64,000 bases of DNA from Paenibacillus shirakamiensis (lineage in GTDB: Bacteria; Bacillota; Bacilli; Paenibacillales; Paenibacillaceae). Positions 26,024 to 35,055 of this stretch are shown here, piece by piece; the first letter of the stretch is position 1; every line of letters starts with the position of its first letter. Location of the stretch: contig NZ_JAGGLD010000002.1 of assembly GCF_017874255.1 (NCBI RefSeq), forward strand, positions 434,001 to 498,000. Reading direction: 5' to 3'. Position numbers and translations under genes: made by a program. The notes beneath the pieces are model-generated. The model was not told the DNA's origin and made no database searches. It saw only the letters and a program-made list of their open reading frames with translations.

Positions 26024-26590
26024 TCAATTAGTAAAGTGCTCATCAAACTGTGTCCATCCTTCTTTACCTATACTTTCAATTAGTTGTCTACTTTCATTTT
26101 CACCAAAACGATCTTCAAAATAAATGGGCTTCGGTGGAACTAATTGCTTTACATAAGATTTGTTGTTCTCAACAAGTGAAAGATAATCCACATTTTTAAT
26201 TATCTCTCCCTTATCATTTTCGTAATCTAAAACCCAAAGGGTAACTTGATTAAATTGATCTGTACTTAACGTTTTTTTGAGTGACTCCTGACTAGAAATC
26301 AGACTAAAGGTATTTTCTGCTTTATCAAACTCAGTCTTATTACTTTTTGGATTAAGAACACTCATACCATAAGGTTGTTCTTTGCCGACTTTCTTATTGT
26401 ATCCATAAACATTTATACGACTTAAATGGATATAATTAACATCTGAAGTATTTGTGGTTTTTTGTGTGTTTTTTTTATTTAAGTCATTTACTCCCTTATT
26501 ATGATTATCTTGACTACTATCTGTATTAGAAGAACAAGCCACTGTCGTAACTAAAAGTAAACAACTGATTAATTTTATATATTGCTTCAT
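26024..26590 (-). CDS. Lipoprotein, paralogue of the adjacent lipoprotein
   Basis: The 188-residue protein has a lipoprotein signal peptide with lipobox near VTTVACSS (Cys about 19), then an Asn/Lys-rich disordered linker. The mature beta/alpha domain (IHLSRINVYGYNKK, then EIIKNVDYLSLVENNKSYVK) aligns with the protein encoded at 26924-27487 over its whole length, and both end near GWT. AAGGAGG lies six bases before the ATG. The base composition is more AT-rich than its sister. Anchored outside the membrane; role unknown. Confidence 0.75.
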   Translation of the reverse strand: MKQYIKLISCLLLVTTVACSSNTDSSQDNHNKGVNDLNKKNTQKTTNTSDVNYIHLSRINVYGYNKKVGKEQPYGMSVLNPKSNKTEFDKAENTFSLISSQESLKKTLSTDQFNQVTLWVLDYENDKGEIIKNVDYLSLVENNKSYVKQLVPPKPIYFEDRFGENESRQLIESIGKEGWTQFDEHFTN

Positions 26591-26695
26591 GGTTTCCTCC
26601 TTAAAGTATTAATTTTTTAGCGTTACCTTATATTTACAATTATAATGTAACAGACATGACATTTAATATAGAAATAAGAAAGAAGAAATAAAAAT

Positions 26696-26722
26696 AAAAA
26701 GCCCTGAAAATCCAAGGCTTTT
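26696..26722 (-). terminator. Terminator-like hairpin between the two lipoprotein genes
   Basis: AAAAGCC and GGCTTTT pair around a 12-base loop. The minus-strand tail is TTTTTATTTTTATTT. Confidence 0.55.
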
Positions 26723-26860
26723 AAAATACATATTTATGCCCATGAACTCCAATAACTATCGAATATGACCTTGAAAAAGTAATTCCCTCCAGAACAATTA
26801 GTTAACAAACTTTGTGTCTATAGCATGAGGTGTGTCTTTAATCTAACTAAGTCATGGAAT

Positions 26861-26900
26861 GATGAAAAACCTCCTCTTTATATAGAGAAGGTTTTTCATC
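26861..26900. terminator. Long hairpin after the upstream lipoprotein gene
   Basis: GATGAAAAACCT and AGGTTTTTCATC pair, with CTCT/AGAG inside. It lies directly downstream of the stop at 26924. The U-rich part is within the stem. Confidence 0.6.
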
Positions 26901-26923
26901 ATGAATCTATACTCCTATTAAAA

Positions 26924-27487
26924 TTACTTAATTAGAATAGTCATATCCTTATCCAGCGGGGTCCAAGCATCTTTACCTGCCTCCGCAAGCAATTTGTCCT
27001 TCTCTGCTTTAGTATATTTATCATATTTCGGAGCAGCGGTCATGAATTTTTTGGTGAAGAACTTCTGGTCATGGGAGACAGATAAGTACTGTACAACTCT
27101 CACGACTTTAGCGTCTTTATCCTGAAACTCAAAAGAAAATAGATAGGGACGATCCAGCTGATCTGCGGTTAAGGTCACACTTTGCTTGCCAAAATCAATC
27201 CCATTCATAAAATTGTTCGCTTTCTCTACCTCATTCGGCGTGGCTAGAACTTTGACTTCTTGAGGCTGCGGTTGAGCGCCTTTCTCGCTGTATGAGGAGA
27301 TCTGTACTCTAGCTAAGTGAACTCCCTCTGCTTCATTAGTACTCTCTGGTGCACTGACCTTGCTATCCTCTGGCTTCGCTGCTGCTTGTTGCTGCACAGC
27401 CTCTGTCTTGGCTGGTTCTGTATTCGAGGAACAGGCAGCTGTAGTTAGAAAGAGCAGCGAGGCTCCAAGAACGAAATATTTTCTCAT
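26924..27487 (-). CDS. Lipoprotein with Ala/Glu-rich linker
   Basis: The 187-residue protein has a signal peptide with lipobox near LTTAACSS (Cys about 19). A low-complexity linker rich in Ala, Glu, Gln and Pro follows, then a domain (VHLARVQISSYSEKG, VVRVVQYLSVSHDQKFFTKK, AGKDAWTPLDKD). AAAGGGG precedes two consecutive ATGs; I chose the second (27487) on spacing, the first being 27490. It is paralogous to the downstream lipoprotein, so the pair arose by tandem duplication. Function unknown. Confidence 0.75.
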   Translation of the reverse strand: MRKYFVLGASLLFLTTAACSSNTEPAKTEAVQQQAAAKPEDSKVSAPESTNEAEGVHLARVQISSYSEKGAQPQPQEVKVLATPNEVEKANNFMNGIDFGKQSVTLTADQLDRPYLFSFEFQDKDAKVVRVVQYLSVSHDQKFFTKKFMTAAPKYDKYTKAEKDKLLAEAGKDAWTPLDKDMTILIK

Positions 27488-27750
27488 CATTATTCCCCTT
27501 TCATCATTGAATTCCCCCTTATTCTACCATCGCTTGAGGAATTCTACATGATTCCAATTGATGAAATTTTGGTAAAGCCCTATTAATACATAAAAATTGT
27601 ATAGAAAACTAAATGATGATGAATTGAGAATAATTGAAATATATGTCGATTTTATTCTTTTTCATGTCTTTATTATGATATGTTTATAAAGCGTGTGGTT
27701 AATTATGGATATTTTATATTTATCTAACAGAAAAAGAAAGGATGAAATTT

Positions 27751-28557
27751 ATGTTTGGGGAAGTGTTATTTGAAGTTAGAAAAAAGCTAACACCTATGTT
27801 TGGATTACTATGGCTTTTAACCCTTATTGCAATTATTTCCTTTGCAATCTACAAAAGTCAGCATTATATACTGAGGGATACACTTGAGTATTTTTCCTTT
27901 GTGCTGAACAGTGCTCTACCGATCATCTTTCCAATTATCACCGTTTTAGTGTACGTTGCGACATTTTCGGGAGAAGTGCACCATCGATTTTTGGTCTATA
28001 CCCGCATGCGCAGACCTATTCTCACCACTTTATATATCAAACTCTTAGCAAACATAATATTAACCTTTTTATTCTTTTTCAGTCTCATTTATATATGCTT
28101 TCTGTTCGCTTATTATATTGAACCTCATATTGGTATTGCTAAGTATGAACCAGCGGGATTTGGGTTAACCAAAGACAATATTGAAGCAGATACTTACACC
28201 CGATATACATTTACCCAGCTTCTCCAATATGGAACTATAACTTACAGCATTTTATACTCTTTCTGGGTGGCAATGAACGCTGCGTTATATGCAGGCATCA
28301 GCTTTTTTCTAGTATTGTTTATTAAGAATCGTTTTCTAGCGCTAAGTCTTCCTTTTATCATCTATGTAATTACTATATTTACGCTTATTTCATTAGATTT
28401 AGAAATCTATCGACTTAACTACGTTATTTTTCCTTTTGATCGTGTCCAAGATCCCCTGTGGAAACCATTTATTCCATTTATAATTCTGCTTTTAATTCTT
28501 CTTTGTTTCTTACTGTATGTAAAACGTAATCCCTCTAAAGTAGATAGCTTTTCATGA
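27751..28557 (+). CDS. ABC-2-type permease subunit 1
   Basis: The ~268-residue integral membrane protein has about six hydrophobic helices (for example LLWLLTLIAIISFAIY and FLALSLPFIIYVITIF). The ATG at 27742 touches AGAAAGG; the ATG at 27751 has it at normal spacing, so I chose the latter. It is the first gene of a four-gene operon with two more permeases and one ATPase. The stop overlaps the next start (ATGA). No extracellular enzymatic domain is seen. Together the proteins should form an exporter of the ABC-2 class. The substrate is unknown. Confidence 0.75.
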   Translation: MFGEVLFEVRKKLTPMFGLLWLLTLIAIISFAIYKSQHYILRDTLEYFSFVLNSALPIIFPIITVLVYVATFSGEVHHRFLVYTRMRRPILTTLYIKLLANIILTFLFFFSLIYICFLFAYYIEPHIGIAKYEPAGFGLTKDNIEADTYTRYTFTQLLQYGTITYSILYSFWVAMNAALYAGISFFLVLFIKNRFLALSLPFIIYVITIFTLISLDLEIYRLNYVIFPFDRVQDPLWKPFIPFIILLLILLCFLLYVKRNPSKVDSFS

Positions 28558-29330
28558 GGTATCTTAGAAGTACTCTCGATGAATTCTCAACTTGGAAATG
28601 GTCAATGTTGTTTGTTTTATTGTTTATATTTGGATCGAGTCAGCGGCAGCTTCTTATTCAATCTTCCATAACTATTCAATCTAGCTTAAATCAATGGGAT
28701 ATCCTCATCGGGGTCTCTGGAGATCCTATGATCCTGCTGTATCTCATTCTTCCCTTTATGATGCTACTATCCATTTTAACGATTAGAGAAACTTGGAATT
28801 CAACCTATTTTATACGTCTACAAAGCTGGCGGAACTGGATGGAATATACCATAACAAGATTTGCTCCTGTCGTAATAGTCAGTACGATTCTAATAATGAT
28901 TACCTCACTTCTTCTCACTCTAGGATTACCATATGAAGCTAATTGGAGTTTATTCAGCACAGCAGACCTCTCTACCTTTAATCAAATAAGTTCACTAGCT
29001 AAAGCGTCTAATCTATCCCCTTACTTCATACTTATTCTTCAGATGGGTATACTCTCTTGCTTCTTACTCTCCTTACATGCTTTAATGGCTAGCTTTTATC
29101 TTTATTTTTCTAATTCGATGTATATAGGCATCATAAGTTTTGTTCTTTATGTATACAGTCTAATAACTTTTAGATATTTCCCGGAATTTCCAAAGCTAAT
29201 TATATTTAACTATATGACATTTGCCTCAAGTTACGGAGCATATCATGCAGTATACCCAGCATTTGTGACCACGATAGGTATTATCATTATGGCTATTTAT
29301 ATAGTACCTCTATTAAAAAAATGGCGGTGA
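28554..29330 (+). CDS. ABC-2-type permease subunit 2
   Basis: The 258-residue protein has six predicted helices (LFVLLFIFGSS near the N-terminus, LYLILPFMMLLSIL, then FAPVVIVSTILIMITSLLL and a C-terminal pair). It starts within the end of the upstream permease gene. The length and hydrophobic pattern match the neighbouring permeases, although sequence similarity between the three is low. It is probably one half of the translocation pore. No family name more specific than an ABC-2-like membrane protein can be supported. Confidence 0.7.
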   Translation: MRYLRSTLDEFSTWKWSMLFVLLFIFGSSQRQLLIQSSITIQSSLNQWDILIGVSGDPMILLYLILPFMMLLSILTIRETWNSTYFIRLQSWRNWMEYTITRFAPVVIVSTILIMITSLLLTLGLPYEANWSLFSTADLSTFNQISSLAKASNLSPYFILILQMGILSCFLLSLHALMASFYLYFSNSMYIGIISFVLYVYSLITFRYFPEFPKLIIFNYMTFASSYGAYHAVYPAFVTTIGIIIMAIYIVPLLKKWR

Positions 29331-29338
29331 GTTACACC

Positions 29339-30073
29339 ATGTGGCAGAAATCTTACTATCCATATGTAGGGTATGTGTTATTGTGCATATTGGGTATTGC
29401 TAATCCTTTTCACATTTCTTGGATTAACTCTGTTACTATCTGGGATACATTATTTCTTCGCTTCTACGGTGTATCCGTACAGGGTGGATTTTCATTGTTA
29501 TCCTTTCTCTTTTATGTCGTTGTATTCATGGGTTTAGTGTATTTCTTTCAAGTGTATATTACAGATTACTTATCTGGCCGCTTCTACTATGCTGCAATCC
29601 GAAATCGGTCCCTCTATCGCTTATTCACGCGGCTAGGGATTCGTGTTGGAGTATGGGCTATCACCTTACTAGTTGGCTTATTCCTACTTACAACACTGAT
29701 TGGACTGGCATCTGGACAATCCCTTGAACCGAAACTTACCGTAAAGGCGGATGTAGGTCTCTATCAAGTACTGTATCAGTTTCTAATTAATGGCTGGTTG
29801 CAGAGCATGAGTGGAATGATCCTCGTATTTATCTCTGCTTGGCTGTTCAAGGATGTATCCTACAGTCTAGTAATCCTAGGCTTGCTGGTCCTCGCCATTC
29901 TACCTATGTTTAATGTCGGCAGCTGGCTACCTGCGGGACTGAATAGTATGGGATATATAAGCGGTCAGTGGAAAGATCTAATTCAAATAACAGCGAAGCT
30001 TGTCGGTTATTTAATCATTGAGATCAGTGTAGTCATTTATATATTCAAGAAAAAAGACATAGCATTATATTAA
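29339..30073 (+). CDS. ABC-2-type permease subunit 3
   Basis: The protein is about 244 residues from the ATG at 29339, which has GGTGAG eight bases upstream; an ATG at 29321 inside the previous gene is less likely. Six helices are visible, including LLSFLFYVVVFMGLVYFF and VWAITLLVGLFLLTTLIGL. It lies 57 bases before the ATPase gene. Three permease genes for one ATPase is unusual for this class. One may be an accessory or immunity-like membrane protein rather than a pore half. Confidence 0.7.
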   Translation: MWQKSYYPYVGYVLLCILGIANPFHISWINSVTIWDTLFLRFYGVSVQGGFSLLSFLFYVVVFMGLVYFFQVYITDYLSGRFYYAAIRNRSLYRLFTRLGIRVGVWAITLLVGLFLLTTLIGLASGQSLEPKLTVKADVGLYQVLYQFLINGWLQSMSGMILVFISAWLFKDVSYSLVILGLLVLAILPMFNVGSWLPAGLNSMGYISGQWKDLIQITAKLVGYLIIEISVVIYIFKKKDIALY

Positions 30074-30130
30074 TTCGGGAGAAGTAGTTGCTTACACACT
30101 ACAAATTTTATAAAGGACGGGGACGATGTT

Positions 30131-30802
30131 ATGAAGCTGATAGAGGTTCAACATGTTACTAAATCTTTTAGAGGACAAGTGTTACTAGACCAAGCTAATG
30201 CAACCTTTGAAAAGGGCCATATATACGGCATTACAGGTCCCAATGGATCAGGGAAATCTGTGCTGTTCAAGCTCATTTGTGGATTCATTAAACCCGATCA
30301 GGGGGAAGTTATTATTCATCCTAATTACAGGGCAAAAAACGCTAATTTTCCTAGTAACTTTGGTATTATTATTGATCGCCCAGGTTATTTGGCGGGTCAC
30401 ACTGGGTTTGAGAACCTAAAAAAATGGGCTGAGATCCAGCATAAAATTAGTGATCAAGATATTCAACATACGATGCGTATAGTAGGACTCGATCCTTTTG
30501 CTCGCCAAAAGATGAAAAGCTATTCTCTTGGAATGAAACAAAAGATTGCCCTTGCTCAAGCAATCATGGAAAATCAAGAAGTGCTGATTTTGGATGAGCC
30601 GTTCAATGCGTTAGATATCGATAGCGTAAATGATATTAGATCCCTACTCCTCGACTACAAACAAGAAGGCAAAACGATTATTCTAACCAGCCATAATCAA
30701 GAAGACATTGATTTATTATGTGATCAAGTATATCAGATTAGGAATAAGAAATTAGAACTGGTAGCTCCTAAAGTAGTGACAAAACCGAAAGTTACCGTTT
30801 AG
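30131..30802 (+). CDS. ABC transporter ATP-binding protein
   Basis: The 223-residue nucleotide-binding subunit has Walker A GPNGSGKS (36-43), signature YSLGMKQK (131-138), Walker B LILDEP (152-157) and a switch histidine in LTSHNQED. Length fits a minimal NBD. AAAGGACGGGGAC precedes the ATG. It energises the three permeases upstream. The signature SLGMKQK is typical of exporters for lantibiotics, bacteriocins and related peptides, so peptide export or self-protection is possible, but nothing in the neighbourhood supplies a peptide. A terminator follows. Confidence 0.9.
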   Translation: MKLIEVQHVTKSFRGQVLLDQANATFEKGHIYGITGPNGSGKSVLFKLICGFIKPDQGEVIIHPNYRAKNANFPSNFGIIIDRPGYLAGHTGFENLKKWAEIQHKISDQDIQHTMRIVGLDPFARQKMKSYSLGMKQKIALAQAIMENQEVLILDEPFNALDIDSVNDIRSLLLDYKQEGKTIILTSHNQEDIDLLCDQVYQIRNKKLELVAPKVVTKPKVTV

Positions 30803-30827
30803 TTATAAATGACATGAAAACTAAAAC

Positions 30828-30868
30828 GTCCTGATTCCTCCTTGCATAGGAGAAGTCAGGACTTATTT
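30828..30868 (+). terminator. Terminator of the ABC operon
   Basis: GTCCTGA and TCAGGAC, with CTCC/GGAG inside, form a stem followed by TTATTTTA. Confidence 0.7.
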
Positions 30869-30952
30869 TACATTCCTTCTACGAACTCTTGAGCCTCATA
30901 ATAAATTTCATGAAATAGAGCTAATTTAATAGATGATTCCTCTATTCTATAG

Positions 30953-31738
30953 TCAATTCCACACTTCACCCAATGCAGCTAAAAATAGATCATTCAGCTG
31001 TTCTTGTTGATCTGTCATTTCGGCAGAAGGAAATGAAGCAGCTGATTGTTCATAATGTTGAATTTGTGCCTCTATAAAATTATGGATAGACTGAATTCGC
31101 AGCTCCATATCTAGTTCGTCTCCTGCCATTTTGCGCCTAAGTAAGTCTTGAATCTGCTTATCCAAGTCACTTCCCTTAGGTACTAGCATATCCACTAACT
31201 GTTGGAACTCCATGGGTGGCATGGTGTTATACTTCTCAATCCACTGGCAGGCTAAAAGAGGCCGCAGCACGTAGAAGTATTTTTTCAGCTTGACCTGTTC
31301 CCCTTGCAGATATTGGCGAAAGTTCCCCTTTGCCATGTGCAGATAATGATAACAGCAAGCCCTTGGTGAAAATGTATCTGCCGAGAACGCACGAATCTGT
31401 TCCGTAATAGAGTAATTTTCTTGATACAGTATAGGGGATTGCAGCCACTCAAGTAGGGGTGGATTCGATTTGGCGAATAGCTTCAGCGCTTTCTGAAGAT
31501 CCCAGCCATTAATATCTAGCAAATTGTTAATTGGACGCTCAATGACATCCCTTTTCTCATAGAGAGATAAGTACCACTCTACAGGGCGGATGTAGATGAA
31601 CCTCACATCATAATCACTATCCTGAGAGGGGAATCCCCATGCTCGACTGCCCGATTCACAGGCATACAAAATACGTACGTGTTCTTCTATTTCAATACGG
31701 CGTAATTCTTCTAAAATTTGCTTTCTATAGTTGGGCAT
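30953..31738 (-). CDS. Predicted nucleotidyltransferase, RlaP/YcgL type
   Basis: The 261-residue protein is a polymerase-beta-superfamily nucleotidyltransferase: GSRAWG at 30-35 and the catalytic SDYDVRF at 41-47 carry the metal-binding acidic pair, with the usual IYIRP and RPINNLLDINGWDLQKAL segments after it. This is the COG3541/PF10127 family, called RlaP where it lies in RNA-repair loci. Here it is about 7 kb from a PnkP-Hen1 RNA-repair operon and not in an operon with it. GGAGG precedes the ATG. The substrate is unknown. Confidence 0.8.
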   Translation of the reverse strand: MPNYRKQILEELRRIEIEEHVRILYACESGSRAWGFPSQDSDYDVRFIYIRPVEWYLSLYEKRDVIERPINNLLDINGWDLQKALKLFAKSNPPLLEWLQSPILYQENYSITEQIRAFSADTFSPRACCYHYLHMAKGNFRQYLQGEQVKLKKYFYVLRPLLACQWIEKYNTMPPMEFQQLVDMLVPKGSDLDKQIQDLLRRKMAGDELDMELRIQSIHNFIEAQIQHYEQSAASFPSAEMTDQQEQLNDLFLAALGEVWN

Positions 31739-31914
31739 GAATCTTACCTCCTGATATGTATTGCGCTTTGATATATCTGTTATTTATACAAGAATCATCG
31801 TTCATTGGAGTGGATCTGAACATGGCAAAAGTATTACGAATCATGAAATGTTTTCCTTAACGCCCTACTAAGTCGCCTGTTACAATGGGTGTACTTGATG
31901 AACGGGGGATTATA

Positions 31915-33228
31915 GTGGCTAAGGAAAGTTTTGATAAAGAAATCCAGTTTCTACGTATGCTTGTATTAACAAGCGGAGCTTATACACGCCAACAGTTCGC
32001 CGAGCGGCTGGGCATTTCTGTACATACCTACGATAAAACGGTACGTAAGCTCAAAGATATCGTAACTACGACTCACCATCATATGCCGCAAAAACAAGGT
32101 CAAGAATTCGCAGATACTCTTCGGTTCAACTATTACGATTCCACAGGTCCCATGCTGCTCTTCTTATTTAGAGCCAAATCCATGAAAGAATCGGAGTCCT
32201 ACCGATTGTCCTTGCTCCTTGAAGCCCTGAACGAGAGTGCGCTGACTACCAAAGAACTCTTAGACCTATGCTGTACTAAATTCCCTTCAGACCTTCCTCA
32301 GCCTGATGAGAAGACGATTCGCTCGGACTTAAAATATCTGGAAGAGGTGGGCGTTATTGCTCGGACTGTTGGAGTACGCCCTTACCGCTATCGTATTCGC
32401 AACGAACTGGTACAAGAATTAACAAGTGAAGAATTATATGATCTATATGCATTCATAGATGTAATGGCAAATACACAGGTGCCTTCGGTACAGGGCTTTC
32501 TTCTTCGTGATGGTCTGCACAAACATCTACTGCACAAACATCCGGCCCCTGGCTTAGACGTCCTGCCTTTCCTGTATAAGTATCACTACTACTCCCGAAT
32601 TCTGGACGAGGCACATCTATATACCTTACTTGGAGCTATACGAACTCATCACAAGATCCAGTTTCTATACTTCTCACCCAAATCGGACAAAAGTTATGCT
32701 TCCCAGAACACGAATCCAAATTTCGAACGAGAGACTACGGGTACGCTTCAAAAAATACTGCCCCTGAAGATCGTCTATGATCATCAATATGGGAGATGGT
32801 ATTTGCTAGCGAATGCAAGAGAGGGCATTCGTAAATTCCGCGTGGAAGGCATGACCCAGATTGAGGAACATGTACAGGTCCACGCAGACTATTTTGAGAG
32901 TAAACGGAAGGAACTTGAGGCCAAAATCCAGTTCAGTTGGTTGATTGATACGGGCAAACCGGTTGAGGTCGTGGTGCGCTTCTTCAGTCCTGGTAAGCAT
33001 GAGCCTAACTTTGTGAAGCAACGTGTTCTCTTGCAGGGGCAATGGGGCCAGATCGTAGAGGAAGACGAAGCGGGCTTCCTGTATAAGATCACCGTGAATG
33101 GAACTACCGAGATTAAACCTTGGCTGCGAAGTTTCGGGTCAAGCTGTGAGATTATAGAGCCCAGACACCTCCGACAAGAGATGATTGCCGAATGGAAGGA
33201 GATTGCAACGTATTATGAGTCTATTTGA
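31915..33228 (+). CDS. WYL-domain transcriptional regulator
   Basis: The 437-residue protein starts at GTG 31915 with GGGGGAT upstream. An N-terminal helix-turn-helix (TRQQFAERLGISVHTYDKTV) is followed by a second winged-helix-like region (KTIRSDLKYLEEVGVIAR). The WYL domain is centred on YGRWYLLANAREGIRKFRVE, with a C-terminal WCX-like beta domain (VVVRFFSPGKHE). WYL proteins sense nucleotide-like or nucleic-acid ligands and often control stress or defence genes. It overlaps the next WYL gene, so the two likely act as a pair. No target gene is evident. Confidence 0.85.
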   Translation: MAKESFDKEIQFLRMLVLTSGAYTRQQFAERLGISVHTYDKTVRKLKDIVTTTHHHMPQKQGQEFADTLRFNYYDSTGPMLLFLFRAKSMKESESYRLSLLLEALNESALTTKELLDLCCTKFPSDLPQPDEKTIRSDLKYLEEVGVIARTVGVRPYRYRIRNELVQELTSEELYDLYAFIDVMANTQVPSVQGFLLRDGLHKHLLHKHPAPGLDVLPFLYKYHYYSRILDEAHLYTLLGAIRTHHKIQFLYFSPKSDKSYASQNTNPNFERETTGTLQKILPLKIVYDHQYGRWYLLANAREGIRKFRVEGMTQIEEHVQVHADYFESKRKELEAKIQFSWLIDTGKPVEVVVRFFSPGKHEPNFVKQRVLLQGQWGQIVEEDEAGFLYKITVNGTTEIKPWLRSFGSSCEIIEPRHLRQEMIAEWKEIATYYESI

Positions 33229-34018
33229 AAAAATATTTAACTATCAGATTCTCAGCCGTCTCGAAGAGTCCGGTACGTTCATGATCACTTCTCAAGAAAG
33301 AGATTGGCTCACGCTAATGCTACAGCACCCTGCCGCTACAATGGCCTTCTCGGCGGAGACGCTGGAGACGTTGAATATGCTTTTCCCTAAGCCATCGCTA
33401 GCTGAGGCATTGGATGAGAACCTACTAATTGAGAAGGCGCGAAGCCGGGAAGTTCAAGTCTTTCACCCTTTGCTCCCATCACTACGTGGGCACATTATGC
33501 ATCAGCATGGGCTTCAGATAGCTTATGAGATTCGGAACGGACGTATGCAATCGGCCCAAGGATTTCCCTACAAATTAGAATACTCTATGGTCAAAAGAGA
33601 ATGGTACCTGCTCTGGTATCACCGCTCAAATCGCACACTAATGAATACCAGATTAAGCAAGATTATCTCCTTTGATCTAGAACCCATAGTAAAAGATGAA
33701 GCAGACCGTATGCTTGCTGAGATTTCCCGCCTCTTAGAATCTAGCCAAACCGAAGTCACTATTGAGGTGGTGCCCCGATATAACCAAGAATTATCCCGCA
33801 TTTTGTATGCATTCTCCTGCTTCGAGAAAGAAGTAAGCTATGAGGCAGAGCAAGACCAGTACCACATACGAATAAGGTTACCTATGAATGAATATGAGTA
33901 TTTGCTGTCGAAAATTCGTTTTCTCGGCCAGCGGGTTCGTGTCATTGAGGGGGATTATCTACAGCGACGGATGCGAGAAGCATCACGCAAAGCACTAGCT
34001 CGTTATGGAGAGGATTAA
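33215..34018 (+). CDS. WYL-domain protein without an evident HTH
   Basis: The 267-residue protein starts at the ATG at 33215, which overlaps the end of the upstream WYL gene by 14 bases; AAGGAG lies 13 bases upstream. The WYL core reads KREWYLLWYHRSNRTLMNTR near residue 125, followed by a WCX-like domain (VTIEVVPRYNQELSRI). The N-terminal ~80 residues are helical but show no convincing HTH. It could be a ligand-sensing partner that dimerises with the full-length WYL regulator. A strong terminator follows. Confidence 0.8.
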   Translation: MSLFEKIFNYQILSRLEESGTFMITSQERDWLTLMLQHPAATMAFSAETLETLNMLFPKPSLAEALDENLLIEKARSREVQVFHPLLPSLRGHIMHQHGLQIAYEIRNGRMQSAQGFPYKLEYSMVKREWYLLWYHRSNRTLMNTRLSKIISFDLEPIVKDEADRMLAEISRLLESSQTEVTIEVVPRYNQELSRILYAFSCFEKEVSYEAEQDQYHIRIRLPMNEYEYLLSKIRFLGQRVRVIEGDYLQRRMREASRKALARYGED

Positions 34019-34049
34019 GAATGAGACGAATGTAGAGAGAAAGCAGCAC

Positions 34050-34079
34050 AAATAAAGAGCCCCTGCGGGCTCTTTATTT
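34050..34079 (+). terminator. Terminator of the WYL operon
   Basis: AAATAAAGAGCCC and GGGCTCTTTATTT form a perfect 13-bp stem with a CTGC loop. U residues lie in the stem end. Confidence 0.8.
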
Positions 34080-34089
34080 GTTGGCGGTA

Positions 34090-34119
34090 TGAGGTGGACT
34101 GGTCCACCTCAACTTTTTT
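34090..34119 (+). terminator. Second terminator in tandem
   Basis: TGAGGTGGAC / GTCCACCTCA is followed by ACTTTTTT, ten bases after the first terminator. Confidence 0.6.
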
Positions 34120-34223
34120 ACAGAGGGTAATATACTTTTGATTTTTGTATTTCAATATATAAAATTCTCCAAGGAAAAGGTATGACTCAGTTACACCTTT
34201 GCTTGGCGAACTAATGATATTGA

Positions 34224-34463
34224 TTAACGGATAGAGTGACGGAGGTGATCCTGCCACTGTATTTGTTCCAATTCTAGACTCATGGAGGGTTGTGTATGCG
34301 ATTTATGTTCTCGTTGAATCATAATCTGCATAAGCTCTGATCCTCTCTGCCATGCACTTCGTTTTCGTTTATCTATTTCTTCTATTCCATGCCGTGTGAA
34401 CTTCTTTGAACTCTGATTCTTCTTTGATCCTACTCCTTGAACTATATTGCGATTCGTTAACAT
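34224..34463 (-). CDS. Small basic hypothetical protein
   Basis: The 79-residue protein starts at ATG 34463 with a strong GGAGGT six bases upstream. It is rich in Lys, Arg, Gln and Ser (SKKNQSSKKFTRHGIEEIDK), has no membrane segment and ends in an amphipathic helix. I do not recognise a family. It is a stand-alone gene converging on the WYL operon. The ribosome site is its best support. The frame on this strand further left (to 34015) is not convincing. Confidence 0.5.
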   Translation of the reverse strand: MLTNRNIVQGVGSKKNQSSKKFTRHGIEEIDKRKRSAWQRGSELMQIMIQREHKSHTQPSMSLELEQIQWQDHLRHSIR

Positions 34464-35055
34464 ACTTACCTCCACTTTTTTTGTGAGAGGAAGCGGTATA
34501 TCAGATTTATCTCTTCCGCCCTCTCAACTCTACCCTGTCTAAGTTTGTAAATCTCATGAACCTTCTCATTTTCAGCACTCCTTTCGTTTGTTTAGAATTC
34601 CTCAATTAATTTACCATAGTGTGGGTTATATGTAATTGGATAGAATAACTTTAGTTGAATAGTAGTAGGTTTGAGCAATAGCCGTGGTTGTTCAGAAGTT
34701 TAAGGGAAGGCGGATGAGGAACGTAAAGTTAGGATCCATATACTATCTAAAGAGTGGGCTGATTCAGAAATTAAAAAAATTCGCATTCCATACGGAGTGC
34801 GACTCGCTACAAAATATAAACCTACGGAAGTTCTGGCACTTCCGTACCATATTCTATTTCGTATAGTTTGGCTACGGATCTCGACATGGGCATTTACTCC
34901 TTGGTGTATACCCGTCCTCGTGGCATAGGAAATTAGATAGCATTTAAATCTTAAATACCCCTAGTCTGTTCTGGAACAAGCTGTCAAGGCTCACTCAGAC
35001 CTACTAAGGGGTATTTTGAATTCCATAATGATATGCTCCAACCTGTATATTATAT
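34464..35055. other. Gene-free stretch with three hairpins
   Basis: No gene is supported here. Inverted repeats lie at 34782-34801 (CGCATTCC/GGAGTGCG), at 34824-34845 (ACGGAAGT/ACTTCCGT, perfect) and at 34953-35016 (AAATACCCC/GGGGTATTT with GTCTG/CAGAC inside). They may belong to a structured RNA or to decayed DNA. I recognise no known riboswitch or 6S-like pattern. Confidence 0.45.

Larger units (their letters stand above)
26591..26923. other. Gap between paralogous lipoprotein genes
   Basis: Apart from the two hairpins listed separately (26696-26722 and 26861-26900), no gene is visible on either strand. It must also hold the promoter of the downstream lipoprotein gene, which I could not place with confidence. 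Confidence 0.4.

Noticed and set aside
34090..34111. Insertion-sequence terminal inverted repeat
   Set aside because: No transposase, target duplication or partner repeat is visible; it reads better as a second terminator.
34015..34257. 80-codon open frame on the minus strand after the WYL genes
   Set aside because: It crosses two terminator hairpins and overlaps the small gene at 34224-34463; no ribosome site.
34684..34866. 60-codon plus-strand frame
   Set aside because: It runs through two perfect inverted repeats and has no Shine-Dalgarno; the region looks like structured non-coding DNA.
34840..35020. Known riboswitch or 6S-like RNA
   Set aside because: Hairpins are present, but I could not fit any known consensus core.
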